Both the position numbers and the translations under genes were made by a program. Source: Acetivibrio cellulolyticus CD2 (GTDB taxonomy: Bacteria > Bacillota > Clostridia > Acetivibrionales > Acetivibrionaceae). Taken from it: DNA of 64,000 nucleotides. The stretch covers positions 992,609 through 1,056,608 of the forward strand of contig NZ_JH556658.1 in the NCBI RefSeq assembly GCF_000179595.2, in the 5' to 3' direction. Positions 9,191 through 18,804 of this stretch are shown piece by piece; the first letter of the stretch is position 1; every line of letters starts with the position of its first letter. The notes beneath the pieces were generated by a model. The model was given only the letters and a program-made list of their open reading frames with translations, had not been told where the DNA came from and made no database searches.

Positions 9191-10726
9191 TCAACTCTTA
9201 CCATACTTTTCTTCAAATATGTCTTTATAATTGTAACCCAAACCAAGCTTTCCATCTTGGATTATCATATTAGCTGATATACGACCGGATTCATAAATAG
9301 TTGGTAGTCCACTTCCAGGATGTGTACCCCCTCCAACCAGGTAGCAGTTTTTAAATTCCTCAAATTTATTATGAGGTCTGAAACAAAGCATCTGACTTAA
9401 CTTATGGCTCAAATTAAAGGTAGCACCCCTATAAACTCCGTAATCCTTCTCCCAATCCAATGGAGTGATGATCTTTTCTACCTCTATGTGCTCTTCGATA
9501 TCTTTAAGTTCAGTCTTCTCCTTAATTTTATCAAGTACCATTCTCCTAAATTTGTCCTTTTCCGCTTCCCAATCTATTTTGCTGGAGTTGTTTGGCACAG
9601 GTACCAAAACATATATTGCCGATTTCCCTTCCGGTGCAAGCGTAGGATCAATAGCTGACGCATTTTGAATGTACAATGAATGATCAACGGAAATAATCTT
9701 TTTATTTGCAATTTCTTTTACATTAATTTCATAATCATCTGCAAATATAATATTATGATGTGGTATATCATATTTTTTATTGACTCCAAGATAAAGCATG
9801 AAGGTAGAACAGGAATAATCGCGAGACGCTAAATCTTGATCTGTATACTTTTTTCGGTGCTCTCCTTTAACAATACTTGTCATTGCGTGGGCAAAGTCTG
9901 CATTTATAATTACATAGTCCGACATAACCTTTTCGCCGTTTTCAAGGATCACACCTTTAGCCGTTCCGTTTTCCACTATTACTTCCTTGACAGGAGTTGA
10001 TAAATGAATACTTCCGCCATCTTCCTGAACAATATGCCCCATGGCTTCGGAAATTTTGTTCAAACCACCGATAGTATGAAATATCCCACGGCTGTGTTCG
10101 ATATATGAAAGAATGGTAAAAGCAGCAGGACATTCCCACGGTGACATTCCAAGGTATTTAGACTGAAATGTCAGGGCAATTCTTAAATCCTTATGTTTAA
10201 AATAGCTTGAAAGTTTTCCATATAAAGTGTTGCCCAGGTCAAACTTTGGTATGGCTTTTATAAAAGTAGGTCTTGCCAGATGAAGTATACTGTCATATGG
10301 AATCTTCAAGCAATTAAAAAGTCTGTCAAACTTGTACTTTTCCTTTTCAATGAAAGAGTCATACCCCTTTGCATCCCCTGGAAACAGTTTTTCAATCTGT
10401 TCTCTCATCGAATCTCTATCCTTGGTAGGATAAAAATCAACTTTTCCTTTAAACCTCAATCTGTAAAAAGGATCAATCTCTTTTATCTCAACATAATCTT
10501 CAAGTTTTCTTCCGGTAAAACGAAATACATCCCGTAAAACTTCTGGAAGCATTAAAAAAGTCGGTCCAATATCAAAGGTATAATCCCCCATTTTTATACT
10601 GCCGTTTCTTCCACCAATATAGCTATTCTTCTCAAATATTTGAACATCAAACCCATTATTTGAAAGTAACATTCCTGCAGTTAGTCCACCAGGGCCAGCC
10701 CCAACAATTATAACTTTTTTCCTCAA
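9191..10726 (-). CDS. Phytoene desaturase family FAD-dependent oxidoreductase (CrtI-like)
   Basis: A 511-residue cytoplasmic or membrane-associated flavoenzyme. It has the FAD-binding GAGPGGLTAG near the N-terminus, the GGRNGS and YTFDIGPTF segments typical of CrtI-type desaturases, and the C-terminal VGGGTHPGSGLP that closes the FAD site. Length and motifs match bacterial phytoene desaturase/isomerase or related retinol-saturase-like enzymes. The start is TTG 10726 with AAGGGG eight bases upstream. No phytoene synthase or other isoprenoid gene is nearby, so a carotenoid role is not supported by context; a lipid or polyprenoid substrate is possible. Confidence 0.85.
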   Translation of the reverse strand: MRKKVIIVGAGPGGLTAGMLLSNNGFDVQIFEKNSYIGGRNGSIKMGDYTFDIGPTFLMLPEVLRDVFRFTGRKLEDYVEIKEIDPFYRLRFKGKVDFYPTKDRDSMREQIEKLFPGDAKGYDSFIEKEKYKFDRLFNCLKIPYDSILHLARPTFIKAIPKFDLGNTLYGKLSSYFKHKDLRIALTFQSKYLGMSPWECPAAFTILSYIEHSRGIFHTIGGLNKISEAMGHIVQEDGGSIHLSTPVKEVIVENGTAKGVILENGEKVMSDYVIINADFAHAMTSIVKGEHRKKYTDQDLASRDYSCSTFMLYLGVNKKYDIPHHNIIFADDYEINVKEIANKKIISVDHSLYIQNASAIDPTLAPEGKSAIYVLVPVPNNSSKIDWEAEKDKFRRMVLDKIKEKTELKDIEEHIEVEKIITPLDWEKDYGVYRGATFNLSHKLSQMLCFRPHNKFEEFKNCYLVGGGTHPGSGLPTIYESGRISANMIIQDGKLGLGYNYKDIFEEKYGKS

Positions 10727-11178
10727 AATCTCAACCCCTTAATTTTTATATTCATTTATACCAACTTTATCGGATAAATCACAAAATTCGATATCACCTT
10801 TTTTTGTAAGCTGTTTTTCCGCATCTTGAATACTCCAGGTGATTTATATAACTAACAAAAGGTGATTCTTATGAAAATCCAAGTCTTAACTGTCACAATC
10901 TATATTTTTTACAGTAAACCTAAGATTTTTCCACTATAAAACTCAAACGGTATACAGAAATTTAGTTTATTCTAAATCGCAACATCTGGTCTCCAAAATT
11001 GGATGCCTTTTTTATATTTAAGGCATCACTATTTTTATGTAAACAAATTTCTATCTCATTTTTGCAGACTTTTTGCATTTTATGTGATATTATTTTTTAA
11101 GCGAATACTTTAAAATGTCATTTTGGCTTTTATAGTACAAACATATTTTATGTAATAAAAAACGAGGAGAGTCTTTGT
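10727..11178. other. 450-base divergent spacer
   Basis: No gene of normal size is visible. A 22-codon reading frame (10871-10939, starting MKIQVLTVT) follows AAAGGTG but has no supporting evidence. GATGCCTT (11002-11009) pairs with AAGGCATC (11020-11027), followed by ATTTTT, a weak terminator-like hairpin. Promoters for the two divergent flanking genes must lie here. Confidence 0.4.
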
Positions 11179-12081
11179 ATGAAAAATGTAACAAAAAGAG
11201 CATTAGCTATTGTATTTTTATTTGTGGTAATGTGTAATTTAAGTTTTTTTGTCTCTGCAGCATCATATCCATCAACATCAGCTACATATAACATCTACAA
11301 TCTGGTACGTAACTCATCTGCATCTGGCGGATGTTCTAAAATGATTCCACAAGGTATTACTTTTGCAGGTGATTACCTTTTGATTTCTGCGTATTGTGGA
11401 GATGACGTTCCACATAATTCAGTTATATATGTATTTAAAGAAAGTGATAAATCTTATTATGGAACAATCAAATTACCTGGTACTGAACATGTAGGCGGTA
11501 TTGCTTATGACTGTGACAGAAGTGGTAACGTCTGGGTTTCAAATGGAAATTCTGTTGGATGTTTTAAATATTCTAAACTTGCAGATTGTAAAGGCAAAGT
11601 TTTAAGTGTTTCATATAATAGAGTGGCAAATTTGAGCTATACTGCCTCAACTATGTGTTATGATGCTGTGAACAATTATCTTTGGATCGCGCAATTTTCT
11701 GAAAATGACTCTTCAAAATCGTTTGCACGTTGCTATGCTGTAAATGATAAGACAACAAGTACTCCAACACTGCCATATCAGTTTGAGATTTCAGTTCCTC
11801 TGAAAACACAGGGAATTTCAGTTAGAGGAAATAGAATGATGATTTCATCATCATATGGAAGAAATAATGATTCTAAGTTGTATTCATACACTTGGAATCA
11901 GACTTCAAAGACAAAAACACTGAAGAGCACTACAATCCTTCCCCCATTGTCAGAAGGTGTTGTAATGGGTTCGACTTACGCATATGTTGTCTATGAATCT
12001 GTAGCACCAAAGTACTACGATACTTGTTCATATCCTGTAAAATATTTTGCTTCTTATGTTATTTCAAAATTTGGAATATAA
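11179..12081 (+). CDS. Secreted protein of probable beta-propeller type
   Basis: A 300-residue exported protein with a signal peptide ending near residue 28 (FFVSAA). The mature part repeats short beta-rich units such as PQGITFAGDYLLISAY, EHVGGIAYD, VWVSNG and TQGISVRGNRMMISSS, the pattern of a six- or seven-bladed propeller related to SMP-30/YncE-like folds. Several Cys residues may form disulfides. No catalytic motif is recognised and there is no dockerin. The start has GAGGAGAG nine bases upstream. It is likely a surface or extracellular binding protein; the precise role is unknown. Confidence 0.6.
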   Translation: MKNVTKRALAIVFLFVVMCNLSFFVSAASYPSTSATYNIYNLVRNSSASGGCSKMIPQGITFAGDYLLISAYCGDDVPHNSVIYVFKESDKSYYGTIKLPGTEHVGGIAYDCDRSGNVWVSNGNSVGCFKYSKLADCKGKVLSVSYNRVANLSYTASTMCYDAVNNYLWIAQFSENDSSKSFARCYAVNDKTTSTPTLPYQFEISVPLKTQGISVRGNRMMISSSYGRNNDSKLYSYTWNQTSKTKTLKSTTILPPLSEGVVMGSTYAYVVYESVAPKYYDTCSYPVKYFASYVISKFGI

Positions 12082-12147
12082 TTTTTATAAATGATTAGAG
12101 TATTAAACCACTGCATTGAATCTTAATTCTGAAAAATAATATTGATA

Positions 12148-12180
12148 AAGCTTCCTGGAAAATTCCCAGGAAGCTTTTAC
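12148..12180. terminator. Bidirectional terminator
   Basis: AAGCTTCCTGG (12148-12158) pairs perfectly with CCAGGAAGCTT (12166-12176), with T-runs on both strands. It separates the convergent propeller-like gene and ABC permease gene. Confidence 0.9.
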
Positions 12181-12190
12181 ACCTTTCATT

Positions 12191-12928
12191 TTACTCCTTT
12201 ATTATTGCTTTTCTTGTAAGTAAGTAAATAGCTATGGAAAATAATATGCCTAAAACTGCAAAACTAAATACAGCTAAATATGGATTTTGACTTTGCAAAC
12301 CAAGAGCACTTGCGAAGATCTCACCAATGTTGATATTAAGTGCAGCTAACAGTATCTGATTAATATTAGCTGAGAATACTACAAGCATTGCTGGTACTAT
12401 TGAGATTAAAACCTTTAACTTTTTATTGCTTCTGTAGTAACACAGCGATACTAAAATTCCAAATATGAACACTGCACTGTAAACTGCAAACTGCCAAATA
12501 ACTGTTCCGAACAAAGTTTGGATATTATTTGATTGCATCCAACCTTCTCTCAATCCTCTAAAGTTTCCATATATCATATCAAAAATAGTTGGACAATTTA
12601 TAAAGATATTATATACCCTATTTATTATCAAATCTATGAGTGACATGGCCAAAGTAATCGGGAAAACTCCAATTAACAAACCCTTAACAAAAACTTTTCT
12701 TGAAACGTTGTTTGCCTGCATTAATTTAAAATTACTTTTAAAAGAATTGAGCCCGGCGACCAGCAAAAATATTATTGTTGAAACTTCAAGGCCGGAACTT
12801 GAACTTCCCTCAATAGTTCTGGTTAATACTCCTAAAAATACTATTACAGTTATGAATATTGCATAGAATATCATAATTGAATTTATTGTATTAAATATTT
12901 GGTATTTGGCAACTTTTAATTCTTTCAT
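12191..12928 (-). CDS. ABC transporter permease
   Basis: A 245-residue membrane protein with about six hydrophobic segments (near 18-35, 50-60, 85-105, 140-163, 172-195 and 218-240). It follows the ATPase gene with TAATG overlap (the stop and start share one base), so the two are translationally coupled. The size and arrangement fit the permease of a GntR-controlled, YtrB-type ABC exporter. Such systems usually respond to cell-wall stress or antibiotics; no substrate can be named from sequence. Confidence 0.8.
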   Translation of the reverse strand: MKELKVAKYQIFNTINSIMIFYAIFITVIVFLGVLTRTIEGSSSSGLEVSTIIFLLVAGLNSFKSNFKLMQANNVSRKVFVKGLLIGVFPITLAMSLIDLIINRVYNIFINCPTIFDMIYGNFRGLREGWMQSNNIQTLFGTVIWQFAVYSAVFIFGILVSLCYYRSNKKLKVLISIVPAMLVVFSANINQILLAALNINIGEIFASALGLQSQNPYLAVFSFAVLGILFSIAIYLLTRKAIIKE

Positions 12929-13803
12929 TACTTTTTCCCCCCTGCACCTGTTAAATGTATAAACAGTTTCTGTAATTCCACTTTAGTAATCTCAAGATTT
13001 AATTTTTTGACATTTTCCTTATCGTTGTCCGTCATTTTTCCAAGTATAGTTGCTGATTTAAATGAAGCCATGTTATCAATATTTATACAGTTTTTCTCTG
13101 CAATGTATTTATCAATTTCCGCTGAGGCTCCAGACACGCAATAGGCAGATTTCAGCAAGTTTTCAGTACTGTCATCAATTGCAATTTTTCTGTCGTTTAT
13201 AATTATTACCCTCTCCAATATATTCGAAATTTCCTCAATAATGTGAGTAGAGAGTATGATTGTTTTTGGGTCTTCCATGTAATTTGACAGCAATTCTTTG
13301 TAGAATAAATCTCTATGATTTGCATCAAGTCCTAAAACCGGTTCATCAAATATTATAATCCTTGAGTTTGATGCCATAGCAGTAATCAACTTAGCTATAG
13401 ATTTATAGCCGGTTGAGAGCTCCCTCAATTTTTTATCCGGAGCAAGTTCAAACTTTTTACATAGAACTGTTGCATACTCTATATCAAAAGTCGGATAAAA
13501 CTCTTTTGTCCAGTAGAAAATGTCTTTCACCTTCATATTTCCGGGATAAAGGTCTTGCTCCGTCATATAATATATTTGCTCTATGGCTTTATCATTCTCT
13601 ACTACACTTTTCCCGTCAACAGTTATTTCTCCTTCAGTAGGAAACAGGCGGTTTGTCATAAGGTTTAGAAGAGTGCTTTTTCCTGCACCGTTTCTGCCAA
13701 GCAAACCATATATTTTATCAGGTTCTATTTTGATTGATATATTGTCTAAAGCGCAAACCCTTCCATAATACTTTGTAATATTTTTTACCTTAATTGCACC
13801 CAT
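12928..13803 (-). CDS. ABC transporter ATP-binding protein (YtrB-like)
   Basis: A 291-residue ATPase. Walker A is GLLGRNGAGKST, the Q-loop lies at YMTEQDLYPG, the signature is LSTGYKS, Walker B is RIIIFDEP, and the switch His is in LSTHIIEE. The last 80 residues form an accessory domain, as in single-domain exporter ATPases. The start codon overlaps the stop of the GntR gene (TAATG) and is preceded by AGGAG. It pairs with the permease downstream. Confidence 0.92.
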   Translation of the reverse strand: MGAIKVKNITKYYGRVCALDNISIKIEPDKIYGLLGRNGAGKSTLLNLMTNRLFPTEGEITVDGKSVVENDKAIEQIYYMTEQDLYPGNMKVKDIFYWTKEFYPTFDIEYATVLCKKFELAPDKKLRELSTGYKSIAKLITAMASNSRIIIFDEPVLGLDANHRDLFYKELLSNYMEDPKTIILSTHIIEEISNILERVIIINDRKIAIDDSTENLLKSAYCVSGASAEIDKYIAEKNCINIDNMASFKSATILGKMTDNDKENVKKLNLEITKVELQKLFIHLTGAGGKK

Positions 13804-14168
13804 TATTGTTTACTCCTCTCCAACATTTTATTTATTTCATCTATTCCTATATCAAGCTTTTTTGCTTCTGCTATAAGGCTTTCCACGTAGTTATCATAAA
13901 AGTTTTTCCTGCGTTTCTCCAAAAGCTTTTCCTTAGCTCCTTTACACACAAACATGCCTATTCCTCGCTTTTTATAAATTATTTCACCATCTACAAGTAT
14001 ATTAAATCCCTTTGCTACCGTAGCAGGATTAATTTTATAGTTAATAGATACTTCTGTAGTAGATGGTATCTGCGATTCCTCTTGAAATACACCTTTTATA
14101 ATGTTATCCTCAACTGCCTGGGCCAATTGAAGATATATCGGAATCTCACTGTTAAAATCCAAGTTCAA
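13803..14168 (-). CDS. GntR-family transcriptional regulator (YtrA type)
   Basis: A 121-residue repressor-like protein. It has the short YtrA layout: an N-terminal winged helix (IPIYLQLAQAVEDNI, SQIPSTTEVSINYKINPATV, GIGMFV) and only a short helical tail with no effector domain. The start is TTG 14168, eight bases after GGAGG; the upstream in-frame ATG (14183) overlaps that ribosome site. It heads the operon with the ATPase and permease and presumably controls it through the palindrome over its own promoter. Confidence 0.88.
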   Translation of the reverse strand: MNLDFNSEIPIYLQLAQAVEDNIIKGVFQEESQIPSTTEVSINYKINPATVAKGFNILVDGEIIYKKRGIGMFVCKGAKEKLLEKRRKNFYDNYVESLIAEAKKLDIGIDEINKMLERSKQ

Positions 14169-14193
14169 ACCTATCACCTCCATTTGTTACTGT

Positions 14194-14242
14194 GTTCATT
14201 ACTTATGTAATTAACTATACAACAAATTAAGATACTTGTCAA
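14194..14242 (-). promoter_or_regulatory. Promoter and palindromic operator of the GntR-ABC operon
   Basis: On the minus strand TTGACA (14237-14242) and TATAGT (14214-14219) are separated by exactly 17 bases, an excellent vegetative promoter. An inverted repeat, GTTCATTAC (14194-14202) and GTAATTAAC (14207-14215), matches at eight of nine positions and overlaps the -10 region and start of transcription. That is the expected place for a YtrA-type repressor. Confidence 0.7.
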
Positions 14243-14278
14243 TTGACAATTGGTAATGTTTTTGATATGCATAACAGC

Positions 14279-14305
14279 AAAAAAGCCAGAACTATTAATT
14301 CCGGC
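14279..14305 (-). terminator. Terminator after the histidine kinase gene
   Basis: On the minus strand GCCGGAA and TTCTGGC pair (one mismatch) around a short loop and are followed by TTTTTT. The hairpin lies 180 bases past the kinase stop. The 14306-14482 stretch before it shows no other feature. Confidence 0.7.
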
Positions 14306-14482
14306 AATTGATTCCACAAAAATTTATTTTCAACAATTCAATCATATTTGTAACAATTCAAGAAATAACAAAATTCGTCGGTAAATGAACGATTTTGCCT
14401 ATTTCATTTGATGATTCACCTAATTTTATTACTTTCTCCCCCTATAAAGATATTCTGTCCTGTGACTTCGAGACAATCTCAT

Positions 14483-16054
14483 CTACAATGGAATTATAAT
14501 CTTAAAAATTGTATATTTACCAAATTCACTCTCACACGTAATTTTACCATTAAATTTCATGTTAACAATATTTCTTACTACACTAAGACCTAAACCTGTT
14601 CCTCCAGAATTTCTTCTTGTCGTAAAAAAAGGTTCAAAAATATTTTCCAGCACCTCAGGTTTTATGCCCTTTCCATCATCTTTATATATTAAATAGAACA
14701 TTTTGTTCTCCACAAAAAAATTTATAGAGATTAGACCTTCATCATTTAAATCATATCCATGGTTAAGTGAATTCATAACAAGGTTTGTAAATACTTGTGA
14801 AAACTCACCCGGATAACCACAAATCTCTAAGCTTTCATCTCCATCAATGGCTATTTTAATTTTTCTCTTTTTTAATTCCGGAGTCAAACTCAATATATTT
14901 TGATTAAGATATTCAAAGATATTAAAATTTCTTTTTTCCTCATTGCTCTGATCAACAGCAACTTGTTTGAAGCTTTTAATAAGGTCAGACGCTCTTTGTA
15001 AATTCAAACTCAAAATATTATTTGTTTCATTAATATTTTCTAAAATACTTGTCAATTCTGAGCGTTTTATTTGATTTGAAGTACATTTTTTATACAACTC
15101 CTTTGACTTTTCATCAATAAATGATGCAGACATTACACTAACACCAATGGGGGTATTTATTTCATGAGCTATTCCTGCTACCAGCTTTCCTAAAAGCACC
15201 ATTTTTTCAGATTCAATAAGTTGTGTTTGCGTTTCCATTAATCTTGCCGTTCTATCTTTTAAATTGTCTATCATAATATTAAATGAATTCGCTAACTCAT
15301 TAACTTCATCATTCGAGGAAATACGTATTTTGTCTACATCAAAATTACCTTCGGCAACACTTGATGTAACATCACATAGTTTTCTGATTGGACTTGATAT
15401 ATTGTTTGATAGGACTAAACCTATAAATATCAGAAGAATAAGCACACAAAAAATTAATACAAAATCAACAATCATTAAATGTTTAAAATCATGCTGAATC
15501 TTATCTGATATTTTTTCGCTTTTTTGAAGTTCAAAAAAAATTATTTTCTGCATATTATCGCAAAGGGCTGACGTTGCTATTGTAAAGTCATTTAAAGTTT
15601 CTGTCTTATTCGAAAATGATTCTTGTGAAGTAATTTGATTTTCAAGCTTTTTAATAGTATCTGCAATTGAAGTGCTAAGGTTCTTTGCGATTTCGATTTT
15701 TACAATACTATCGTCAGATTGCACGCAATTTGAAACATCTATAAGATAGTTATTAAGTTTATCCATTATCTCATATGGTTTTACCTGACCAAATGTTTTT
15801 CTTCCAAAACATATTTCTCTGATTTCCTGATCGAGTTCACTTGTTGTTAGCACAACAACATTATTTGCAGTTGTCAAATTATATAATATTTGATTTTGTC
15901 TTTCCACAGTATTCGAAGTTGCTAAAATAACCCATATATTAAAGGTTCCAAATAAAAGTATTGAAATCATGAATGTTACAATTATTTTAGTTTTTATTGT
16001 AACCTTTAAACTTTTCCACTTAATTTTTAGTTGGCCTAGAATACTCTTTATCAA
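14483..16054 (-). CDS. Membrane sensor histidine kinase with HAMP domain
   Basis: A 523-residue kinase. Two membrane segments (about 21-44 and 194-216) flank a helical extracytoplasmic sensor of about 150 residues. A HAMP linker follows, then a short coiled coil, the phosphoacceptor His near 297 in AGIAHEINTP, and an ATPase domain with N-box NLVMNSLNHG, G1 box DDGKGI and GGTGLGLSVV. The start is TTG 16054, eight bases after GGGAGG; an in-frame GTG further up (16072) overlaps that site. It follows the sugar-binding lipoprotein gene at a 150-base gap and is in the same direction as the HD-GYP response regulator, its probable partner. Confidence 0.9.
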   Translation of the reverse strand: MIKSILGQLKIKWKSLKVTIKTKIIVTFMISILLFGTFNIWVILATSNTVERQNQILYNLTTANNVVVLTTSELDQEIREICFGRKTFGQVKPYEIMDKLNNYLIDVSNCVQSDDSIVKIEIAKNLSTSIADTIKKLENQITSQESFSNKTETLNDFTIATSALCDNMQKIIFFELQKSEKISDKIQHDFKHLMIVDFVLIFCVLILLIFIGLVLSNNISSPIRKLCDVTSSVAEGNFDVDKIRISSNDEVNELANSFNIMIDNLKDRTARLMETQTQLIESEKMVLLGKLVAGIAHEINTPIGVSVMSASFIDEKSKELYKKCTSNQIKRSELTSILENINETNNILSLNLQRASDLIKSFKQVAVDQSNEEKRNFNIFEYLNQNILSLTPELKKRKIKIAIDGDESLEICGYPGEFSQVFTNLVMNSLNHGYDLNDEGLISINFFVENKMFYLIYKDDGKGIKPEVLENIFEPFFTTRRNSGGTGLGLSVVRNIVNMKFNGKITCESEFGKYTIFKIIIPL

Positions 16055-16204
16055 AGATTTCTCCTCCCACACATTAATCTGAAAAATTACACAGTATATT
16101 AAGGAATGACTAAAATATAAGTTCCTGCTTTGGATAATGAAAAATTAGATTAAATGGTATTGTCACGTTAAGAAAACAGAAAGTTATTTTTCATTATCCC
16201 TAAA

Positions 16205-17188
16205 TCAGTAGCTTATTTTTCGAAGATATTCATCAACATTTTTTGTTGTTACAATACTTTCATCTGAATATATATTTTTTTGGACCTTTTCTCCTCTTTC
16301 AATCTTTCTTATTGTTTCAAATAATAATGGCCCTAGATAAGGATTACACTCCGCACTTGCATTGATTTTACCGGTTTTTATTGTTTCAAGAATCTCCTTT
16401 GACACGGCATCTACAGATATAACTTTTATATCTACCCCAGGTTTAATTCCATATGCTTCAATTTCTTCAATTGCCCCAAGTGCCATTTCATCATTATGAG
16501 CGAATAAACCATCTATATTTTTAGCCTCTGCTTTCAAAAAAGATTTCATAATTTCATTACCTTTTTCACGGTAAAAATCACCGACTTCCGAGCGAACTAT
16601 TTTCATATTCGGATAATTTTTTTTCAGTTCATCTTCAAACCCCATTTTTCTTTTTGTAGCCGCATCTGAACCAAGTGTACCCTGTATTTCACATATATTA
16701 CCTTTTTTATTTAACAACTCAGCCATTTCAATTGCAGCTTTTCTTCCTTCTTCATAAAAATCTGAGCCTATAAAGGTTTTATAAAGATTTTCATCAACAT
16801 TTGCTTTCCTGTCAACAATTATTACCGGAATATTTGCTTTTTGGGCCGCTGTTAATACATCATTCCAACCTGATTCTATAACGGGTGAAAAAGCGATATA
16901 ATCAACTTTTTGAGCAATAAAAGATTTGATTGCCACGATCTGGTTTTCCTGTTTTTGCATGCAATCTGTAAATAAAAGTTCGATGTTTTCTGCTTTCGCT
17001 GCTTCTTGAATTGAACGAGTATTGGCTAATCTCCACTCAGATTCTGCACCTATTTGCGCATAACCGACAATTAACTTTTTTGAAGTTTTAGGAGTATTGG
17101 AAACTTCTTTTGATTCAGCAGCTTTTGGACCAGCGCATGAAACTAAAGCCAAACAAAGCATCAAGATAAGAACAATATTTAATTTCAT
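16205..17188 (-). CDS. Sugar-binding lipoprotein (YtfQ/periplasmic binding protein family)
   Basis: A 327-residue lipoprotein: signal peptide with lipobox LVSC (Cys18), then a two-lobed periplasmic-binding fold of the ribose/galactose type. The segments GAESEWRLANTRSI, QKQENQIVAIKSFIAQ and SPVIESGW closely resemble YtfQ, the galactofuranose-binding protein. No permease or ATPase gene is adjacent. Instead it sits 20 bases after the HD-GYP regulator and ahead of the kinase, so here it probably acts as a sugar receptor for signalling rather than as a transporter subunit. That role is inferred from context. Confidence 0.85.
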   Translation of the reverse strand: MKLNIVLILMLCLALVSCAGPKAAESKEVSNTPKTSKKLIVGYAQIGAESEWRLANTRSIQEAAKAENIELLFTDCMQKQENQIVAIKSFIAQKVDYIAFSPVIESGWNDVLTAAQKANIPVIIVDRKANVDENLYKTFIGSDFYEEGRKAAIEMAELLNKKGNICEIQGTLGSDAATKRKMGFEDELKKNYPNMKIVRSEVGDFYREKGNEIMKSFLKAEAKNIDGLFAHNDEMALGAIEEIEAYGIKPGVDIKVISVDAVSKEILETIKTGKINASAECNPYLGPLLFETIRKIERGEKVQKNIYSDESIVTTKNVDEYLRKISY

Positions 17189-17208
17189 TATATATGCCCA
17201 CTCCCTCT

Positions 17209-18804
17209 TTATTCATCTTTGAATTCAGACTGAATTTTCAACATCTTATCAAAGTTCTTTAATGCAATTTCCACCAAAACGGGGTCAAAATGTTCGCCTT
17301 TTTCATCTTGCAGGTATTTAATAACTTCTTCCACACTCCATGAATTTTTATATACCCTTTTACTTAACAATGCATCTATTACATCAACTATACATACAAT
17401 CCTTGCATATAAATCAATATCTTCGCCTTTCAATCCCTGAGGGTATCCTTTTCCATTGTATTTCTCATGATGCTGATATGCTATAATTGCAGCATCCTTC
17501 ATTAGCTTGACGTTTGACCTCTTAAGCATTTCATATCCTATACTGGAATGACTCTTTATTATTTCAAATTCCTCCGGCGTAAGCTTTGCAGGCTTATTTA
17601 ATATGGCATCTGGTATGCCTAACTTTCCTACATCATGCATAGTTGAAGCAATCTTTAAACATTCAGCTTCAGGTTCAGATATGCCTATTTCCAAAGCCAA
17701 CAAATATGCATATTCAGCAACTCTCTTAATATGAAAGCCTGTCTCATTAGATCTAAATTCAGCAATTTCTCCGATAGTATAAATAATTTCTTTATGTGAC
17801 ACATCCATCTCCATACTCAAGTACATATTGTCAAATGCTATTGAGATATTCGAACATGCAATATTAATAAGATCAATATCCCATTCTTTTAAAATTGTAT
17901 TGGATTTAATATAAATTACGTTTTCTGTCCCCCATGAACTATTAAAATATGATGCAAAACCATCTTCTGTAAATATAGTTTTCTTTAATGTTATCGCAGC
18001 TTTGCATAATTCTAAAATATTATCCGCTAACACTTCGTTTATATCTTTATTTATATACTCCTTATAATCGCCGGTAGCAGCTTCAATTATAAATCTATTT
18101 TGGTTTACAGATAAAGCCAGTCCGGAACTTCTACAATATATAGCATCCATATCAAGATGAAGTATTGATGTTAATTGTTCTAAAATTCCATTTATAAAAT
18201 ACCTGAAAGATTTGTTTTTATATAAATTAGGTGTGGATTGTATAATCTTTCTAAGACCCATTCTATCTAAATCGAGTGAAACCAAATCTTTATATGACCT
18301 CAATGCTGTTACAACAGAAACAATCATCTTTTCGCTGGTTAAATCTGTTTTTAATTTATAATCGTTAATATGATAATTAATTACAACTTCTTTTTCGGGC
18401 GAATAGCCAGGTTGTCCTGTCCTTAAAATTATCCTGACCATTTTGTTTTTTAGTTCATCCCTTACATACTTAACCAACTGAAGCCCGGTATCATATTCCT
18501 CCATAACAACATCTAATAAAATCAATGCTATGTCCGGGTGTTCATTTAATATCTTTTTAGTTTCGTCAGCATTATATGCGTTATAAATTCTCAAGCTCTT
18601 TCCATCCAAGACAAAACCATCGAGTACTCTTTTTGTAATATCATGTACCGATTTATCATCATCAACCACTAAAACCTTCCATGCGTTTTCTGCATCGTCT
18701 TTAGGCTGATATTCATCGTCTTCAATACTTATAACATCATCTTCTATAAAGATAACATCATCTTCATCTGTTATTAAATTATTATAATCCATAGAATCAT
18801 GCAT
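17209..18804 (-). CDS. Response regulator with HD-GYP cyclic-di-GMP phosphodiesterase domain
   Basis: A 531-residue cytoplasmic protein. A very acidic N-terminus with a near-repeat (FIEDDVISIEDD) precedes a receiver domain (about 43-165) with acidic pocket DD49-50, phosphoacceptor Asp98 in LLLDVV, and LRTGQPG. A DUF3369-like linker domain (about 175-335) follows, then an HD-GYP domain with MHDVGKLGIPD and HHEKYNGKGYPQG, both catalytic signatures intact. Such proteins degrade cyclic di-GMP when phosphorylated. The ribosome site AAGGAAGG lies ten bases ahead. It is the first gene of the sensor operon. Confidence 0.9.
   Translation of the reverse strand: MHDSMDYNNLITDEDDVIFIEDDVISIEDDEYQPKDDAENAWKVLVVDDDKSVHDITKRVLDGFVLDGKSLRIYNAYNADETKKILNEHPDIALILLDVVMEEYDTGLQLVKYVRDELKNKMVRIILRTGQPGYSPEKEVVINYHINDYKLKTDLTSEKMIVSVVTALRSYKDLVSLDLDRMGLRKIIQSTPNLYKNKSFRYFINGILEQLTSILHLDMDAIYCRSSGLALSVNQNRFIIEAATGDYKEYINKDINEVLADNILELCKAAITLKKTIFTEDGFASYFNSSWGTENVIYIKSNTILKEWDIDLINIACSNISIAFDNMYLSMEMDVSHKEIIYTIGEIAEFRSNETGFHIKRVAEYAYLLALEIGISEPEAECLKIASTMHDVGKLGIPDAILNKPAKLTPEEFEIIKSHSSIGYEMLKRSNVKLMKDAAIIAYQHHEKYNGKGYPQGLKGEDIDLYARIVCIVDVIDALLSKRVYKNSWSVEEVIKYLQDEKGEHFDPVLVEIALKNFDKMLKIQSEFKDE

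Noticed and set aside
10871..10939. 22-codon gene after an AAAGGTG site
   Set aside because: Too short, with no homology that I can recognise and no conserved neighbour, so it is not called.
16205..17188. Sugar ABC transporter operon
   Set aside because: No permease or ATPase gene is adjacent; both neighbours are signalling genes.
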